Assembly (NCBI RefSeq): GCF_016808335.1 | Contig: NC_053138.1 | Location: forward strand, 59,302,951 to 59,366,950 | Reading direction: 5' to 3' | DNA: 64,000 bases | DNA from: Panicum virgatum | Lineage: Eukaryota; Streptophyta; Magnoliopsida; Poales; Poaceae | In this document: positions 59,752 through 64,000 of the stretch, one piece after another | Position numbering within the stretch: the first letter of the stretch is position 1 | How the letters are laid out: each line of letters opens with the position of its first letter | Notes under the pieces: generated by a model | What the model saw: the letters and a program-made list of their open reading frames with translations, nothing else | Database searches by the model: none | What the model was told of the DNA's origin: nothing | Translations under genes and position numbers: made by a program

Positions 59752-61343
59752 TGTAAGGATCGATGGACCAAGAGGGGGGTGAATTGGGCATTTTTCAAAT
59801 TTCTAAAACAAATTAAAGCAACCTTAACTTATGCAATGCTAGTAAGGCTCAATTCACCAACCGGCTAACTAAACAAACTACACAAACTATAAAGGATATG
59901 AAACTAAGCAAAGTAGAGCTAAGTTATGATCTCTAAGATCAAGCACATGAATAATTGCATGAAAGTAAGTGCTTGAAAGTAAAGAGAGGGCAAGAGACAA
60001 CCGAATTTTTTCCCCATGGTGTCGATATGTTGTCACACACCCCTAATCCACGTTGTGACACTTACTAAGAGTCTTGTCACCTCCCATGTCACCGAGACGA
60101 GGGCGCTCACTAAGAGTCTCCGTTTACCATCCCGGCGTGGTGGAGCTCAAGCCACGTACAAACTTCTTCGGGCTCCCACAATCAACTTGGCAAGCTCCGG
60201 AAGAAACACCTCAATCACCAAGATCGCCTAGGTGCTGCCAATCACCAAGAGTAACAAGCTAGGGCCTTCACTTGAGCAAGAACCGATCACCAAGAACAGA
60301 TGCACACAAGTTTCTCTCTACTCAAGTCCTTAGTCTTGCTTCTTGAATGATTGAATGATCAAATGTGTGGAATATGAAGCTCAAGGTGGCTCTCAACAAT
60401 AGTATGAGTGTATGAATGTTGCCTGGTGTCAAGAGACCTCAAAATGACCCATTGGAGGGGTATATATAGGCAGCTCACACGAATAGAGCCATTGGAGAAA
60501 AGCTGCCAGAAAAGTACGCAACGCCGGTTAATCCGACGGTCCTCCAAAAGTTATCGTCGGTTTAACCGATGAATGTAAACTGCCCATTTGGAAAACTAGC
60601 CGTTACAACTCGGACAGATTAACCGACGTATCATCGGTTTAACCGGTGAGTGTAGTTGTCCACTGATCAACTGAAAAACCAACTCTCTGGACAACTGCAC
60701 CGACGTTAACTCAATTCCATCGTCGGTTTAACCGGTGAGTATAACTTCTGAAATCCCTGGAAAAACCAACTCTCTGGACAATTACACCGACGTTAATTTT
60801 CAAATAGCGTCGGTTTAACCGGTGTATGTATTTGTCCAGACTCTGATAACTGCGTTTAACCGACGTATAGAAAATCGGAGTCGTCGGTTAAGCCGGTGTA
60901 TAGACTTTTTCTGATTTTGACTTTTCTGATTTGAGTCTTGAATGAAATCCAAATATTCTTGAGATATAAGTTGAAAACCACTTATTTGAACTTCTAAGAA
61001 CCTGAGTGACCATAGTGTGCATCCATTTTTGATTGACCATGTCCATGCTCAAGTTACTTAGCCTTAACCCCTCTTAATAGTGCGACCTCTACAAAACTAT
61101 AAACCCTATACTAATCTAAGTGTCCTTCTCAACCTTGCGACACTTAGGGCTAGAAAGATACTTAGTCTTGTTATATATTTGAGTTGAATACCGAGATCGT
61201 CTTTTTGAATAATGAAATTGAGAGGCCTCTTTAACATATGACCAAATGAGCGATAATGTTTCATTAAGCTGCACAAACTCATTAGTCACAATAATGGTTG
61301 TCATTAATCACCGAAACATACCTAGAGGGCCTAGATGCTTACA
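59752..61343. mobile_element. solo LTR with CGGTTTAACCG repeats
   Basis: Begins TGTAAGGATCG and ends GATGCTTACA, with identical GAAGG on both sides (59747-59751, 61344-61348). That is a TG..CA LTR with a 5-bp duplication and no internal domain: a 1592-bp solo LTR. A TATATATAGG motif is at about 60461. The segment 60520-60905 contains five or more copies of a near-palindromic (T)CGGTTTAACCG(G/A)TG and partner ACCGACGT motifs spaced about 60-90 bp. Confidence 0.9.
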
Positions 61344-61348
61344 GAAGG

Positions 61349-62298
61349 TAGTATAAGTGTGCATGTGGTAGAGCTCCCAGAGATGATTCTGTTCTGAATC
61401 CAGCAGGAGCTCTGCCAAACAATTTTCCAGAGAGAAGTGATTAGCTGCTAATTTTTGTGAAGTGATTTTGTGGAGTGAACTAAGAGGATGAAAGTTGAAA
61501 AAAGTAGTTTCTCCTGATTCTGTGGAGTGATTCTCCATCCTGATTTTAAGAGTTTACGCTAGATAATCACTTTAAGGCACAAAATCACTTCTAAAACAGA
61601 ATTAGCTCCTAAAACAGGCCCTAAATTTAATTGCACCAAAGTTAACTAATTGTATTCTCTCCTACTCCATTCCAGATTCTACTTCATTTGACTTTTTCGA
61701 CTCCAAGTTTGACCACTTGTTTTATTCAAAAAATTTGTACAAACATAGTTAAATTTAAGTCATTTTTAAAGAACTTGTATTGATAAAACAAACCACAGTA
61801 AAAAATGATATTTGTAGCAAATTTTTTTATTAAGACGAGCGGTTAAATTTAGGATAAATAAGTAAAATAAACTATAATTTGAAACTGAGGCTACGTACAT
61901 GGGTTGTTTTTTTAATTATTCCTAGTGAGCCAAATGTTTATGTCGTCTTATGATTCCTATCAAGTCAAACGCTTCAAATTATATGAAATAATCAGATGAA
62001 CTTACAATTATCAAGTGCATTACTAAAAAAATATCATAACACGTAGACATTGCCTTTTTGTTTTAGATATCATGTATTTTTCTAAAAAAGATCTGCACCA
62101 TGTCCTTCTTATATTTATGATTTTGATAGTATTGACAGTCACTTATTTATTATATATGTTAACTGGACCTTGCTGCGAAGAACACGACTCTTTGAAAAGT
62201 TCGCATGTTCAGAATGCTTTTTTTTTTGGTGGATTCAGAATGCTAATTTGACTGTAGCACTGGTTTGCCTATTTGCAAGTCAAAGTCAAGGAACGCAG
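61349..62298. repeat. end of duplicate unit 2, with MITE remnants
   Basis: 61900-62298 matches 51425-51636 plus 56365-56530 in order, which closes the tandem duplication. 61349-61620 looks like a fragment of a GGGCCTGTTTTAGGAGC-type MITE, and 61660-61890 like an old Stowaway. No gene is seen. Confidence 0.6.
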
Positions 62299-62566
62299 GT
62301 AATTTTGACCCTCTTCGCTTGGATTCACGTAAATTTCTAGCCGTCCGATCCCTGATCAGCACAGCAGCCGTTGGATCGGCCAATCCTCAAACCCCCTACT
62401 CCTCGTCACTTGTCCCCTTCCCCACCAGTCGAAACCGCCGCGGCCGCCCGCCGCCTCCGCACGCCGCCGCCGTCGACGCCGGGGGCACGGCGAACCCCAG
62501 GAATCCCAACCCACGCCGGGGCATCCGGAGCCCTCCCGCTGCGGTCTCCAAAGCACGAGGAGGGGG
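62299..62566 (+). promoter_or_regulatory. upstream region of the Misato gene
   Basis: GC content rises sharply from about 62440. The region must hold the promoter and leader; no clear TATA box is seen. Confidence 0.45.
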
Positions 62567-64000
62567 ATGAGGGAGGTGGTGACGGTGCAGGTCGGCGGCT
62601 TCGCCAACTTCGTCGGCTCCCACTTCTGGAACTTCCAGGTGATCGATTCGACTCGCCTCCGGTGCCTCCCCCTTGCGATTCCTGCTCACCTCCTCCCGCT
62701 CCGCAGGATGAGCTGCTCGGGCTCGCCGACGACCCCGGCGCCGACCCGGTGTTCAGGACCGCCGCGCTGGACATGGACGTGCTGTACCGCGCCGGCGATT
62801 CGCAACAGGTGGAGGCGCCCGCCCGCTTGCGTCGGTAGCGGTCAGTATTTCACTACGCTTCTCGTGTTTCCTCTACTGACGCTGCTCGGTTTCTTCAGGG
62901 TGTGGCCACCTACTGCCCCCGTCTGGTATCGGTCGGTTCTCGAGGTAATTGACCCGGCCGTGTTCTTCCTTCACTTTGCGTCCGCTACTCTGCTCATGCG
63001 GAATATTACTAGCTCGATGCTGTTTTGTTTCCTGTCATGTAAATCACGTGCTGATGGTATTTGCAGGGTCTCTTGGCTCTTTGAGTTCCTCCGGTACTCT
63101 GGGTTCGAGTAGTGCTGCTGCTGATCAGCCTAACGTCTTTACATGGCAAGCGATGTTCTATCCTCAAGCCTATATGTTCTAACTACTAATCCATCATGCA
63201 TCATCGGTCTATGGTGTTTGGCGTTTATGAGCTAACGATAGATAGGCAATTTGTTTTGTATGCTTGGGGTTGCTTGTGCAATGGGGCTAAAATTGCACTA
63301 GTTACAGATTGAAGTTTTGTATGTGTATGTCTGGCTCGTTATATTCCTGTTAAATAAACAAATTCAGCTGTTCATATAATTGTAGGAAGTTATTACTTCC
63401 GGAAGGAACAATTAACCAGCCTTAGCCTCTTTGTGCAAGCATTCTGGGGTTTGTAATGTTGCATTGCACACACTCATTCAGCCCCTGCTTACTTTTTTCC
63501 TGGAACATCCCCCAGCTTTTGGCTTATAATTGCCTATCATTGGAAATATTGCTTTGTACTATTCATGCGATAAGATGTATACTGATTATTGAGTGATGAG
63601 GGAGCACAAGTCTGTAGCATGATATGACAGGACCATTGAAACTTTTGATGAGCTGATCTCTATTGTTGCAGGTCCGGAAATGTAACGAAATCAGTGGCAA
63701 AACCTCATGAGCGGAACTTGTTTCTGCAAAGTTTATCTGAAGAAGAACAGAACACAAGCTCTAGCAATGACCAAAACAATGCCAAGAAAAGTGTCGACGA
63801 TAAGGATTTGGTTGAAAGTCTAGAGAATGGAGTCAAATTTTGGACTGATTATTCGAAAGTTCAATATCACCCTCAGAGCTTGTGTGAGTTGTATGGATCA
63901 TGGACAGACTTTGATAAGTTCGATAACTATGGCACTGCAAGGGAGGTGGTTTCAGAATGGTCTCAAATGGAAGAGTTGAGTGAGAGGCTCAGGTTCTTTG
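62567..64000 (+). CDS. DML1: Misato/DML1 family protein, 5' part
   Basis: Misato proteins have a tubulin/FtsZ-like fold; in animals and yeast they act in mitochondrial organisation, inheritance or spindle function. Exons: 62567-62638 (MREVVTVQVGGFANFVGSHFW begins the protein), 62707-62808 (DELLGLADDP..ALDMDVLYRAG), 62899-62944 (GVATYCPRLVSVG), 63067-63145 (GSLGSLSSSGTLGSSS) and 63672 to beyond 64000. The joins are phase-consistent. The fourth intron appears to begin GCAAGC, a GC-AG intron, since no GT near 63145 keeps the frame. GSLGSLSSSG is a glycine/serine loop reminiscent of the tubulin signature. The last exon is open to the window edge (VKFWTDYSKVQYHPQSLCELYG). Partial: the 3' end lies outside. 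Confidence 0.9.

Noticed and set aside
1..64000. rRNA, tRNA and known microRNA precursors
   Set aside because: Read for conserved mature miRNA strings and tRNA-like cloverleaf ends by eye; none seen. A covariance search would be needed to exclude them fully.

Overview
The window is plant nuclear DNA, almost certainly from a grass (Poaceae), probably a panicoid. Long AT-rich intergenic stretches alternate with very GC-rich first exons. Introns are short and mostly GT-AG. Grass-type MITEs (Tourist, Stowaway, hAT), a CACTA element with CCGGGACAAAA subterminal repeats and solo LTRs are all present. The species cannot be named from the sequence alone. All gene names are family assignments made by reading translations; no database was searched.

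Layout. 1-9.1 kb is intergenic with several MITEs, a GC-rich Tourist-type element (7129-7944) and a direct duplication just upstream of the first gene. 9400-13266 (+) is a four-exon helper NLR of the ADR1 (RPW8-NLR) class. 13835-16200 (-) is a nine-exon subclass III SnRK2 kinase (SAPK8/9/10 type), convergent with the NLR. 16.7-26.5 kb holds two transposon-type genes facing each other: a ULP1-protease-like gene (+) and a FAR1/MULE-transposase gene (-), both damaged. 27.2-30.4 kb is a decayed tandem repeat array with MITEs. 31225-34924 and 34992-37002 are two related long-TIR elements with intact target-site duplications, carrying GRF-type zinc-finger genes and a Myb/SANT-like gene. 37-48 kb is gene-poor, with MITEs and a non-autonomous CACTA element (44930-46218).

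48518-50432 (+) is a complete GARP transcription factor of the NIGT1/HHO family. The 3' three-quarters of this gene and about 3 kb of its flank are tandemly duplicated at about 57.0-62.3 kb. The second copy lacks the N-terminal domain and has a foreign first exon and frame changes. A LINE with a 3.25-kb LTR-type element and a hAT MITE inside it sits in copy 1. A hAT MITE and a 1.6-kb solo LTR sit in copy 2. Comparing the copies shows the empty sites. 62567-64000 (+) is the 5' part of a Misato/DML1 gene that runs off the window end.

Function. The intact host genes cover immune signalling (ADR1), ABA/osmotic-stress signalling (SnRK2), nitrate/phosphate-responsive repression (NIGT1/HHO) and a Misato tubulin-like protein. 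They do not form a pathway; most of the sequence between them is mobile-element derived.
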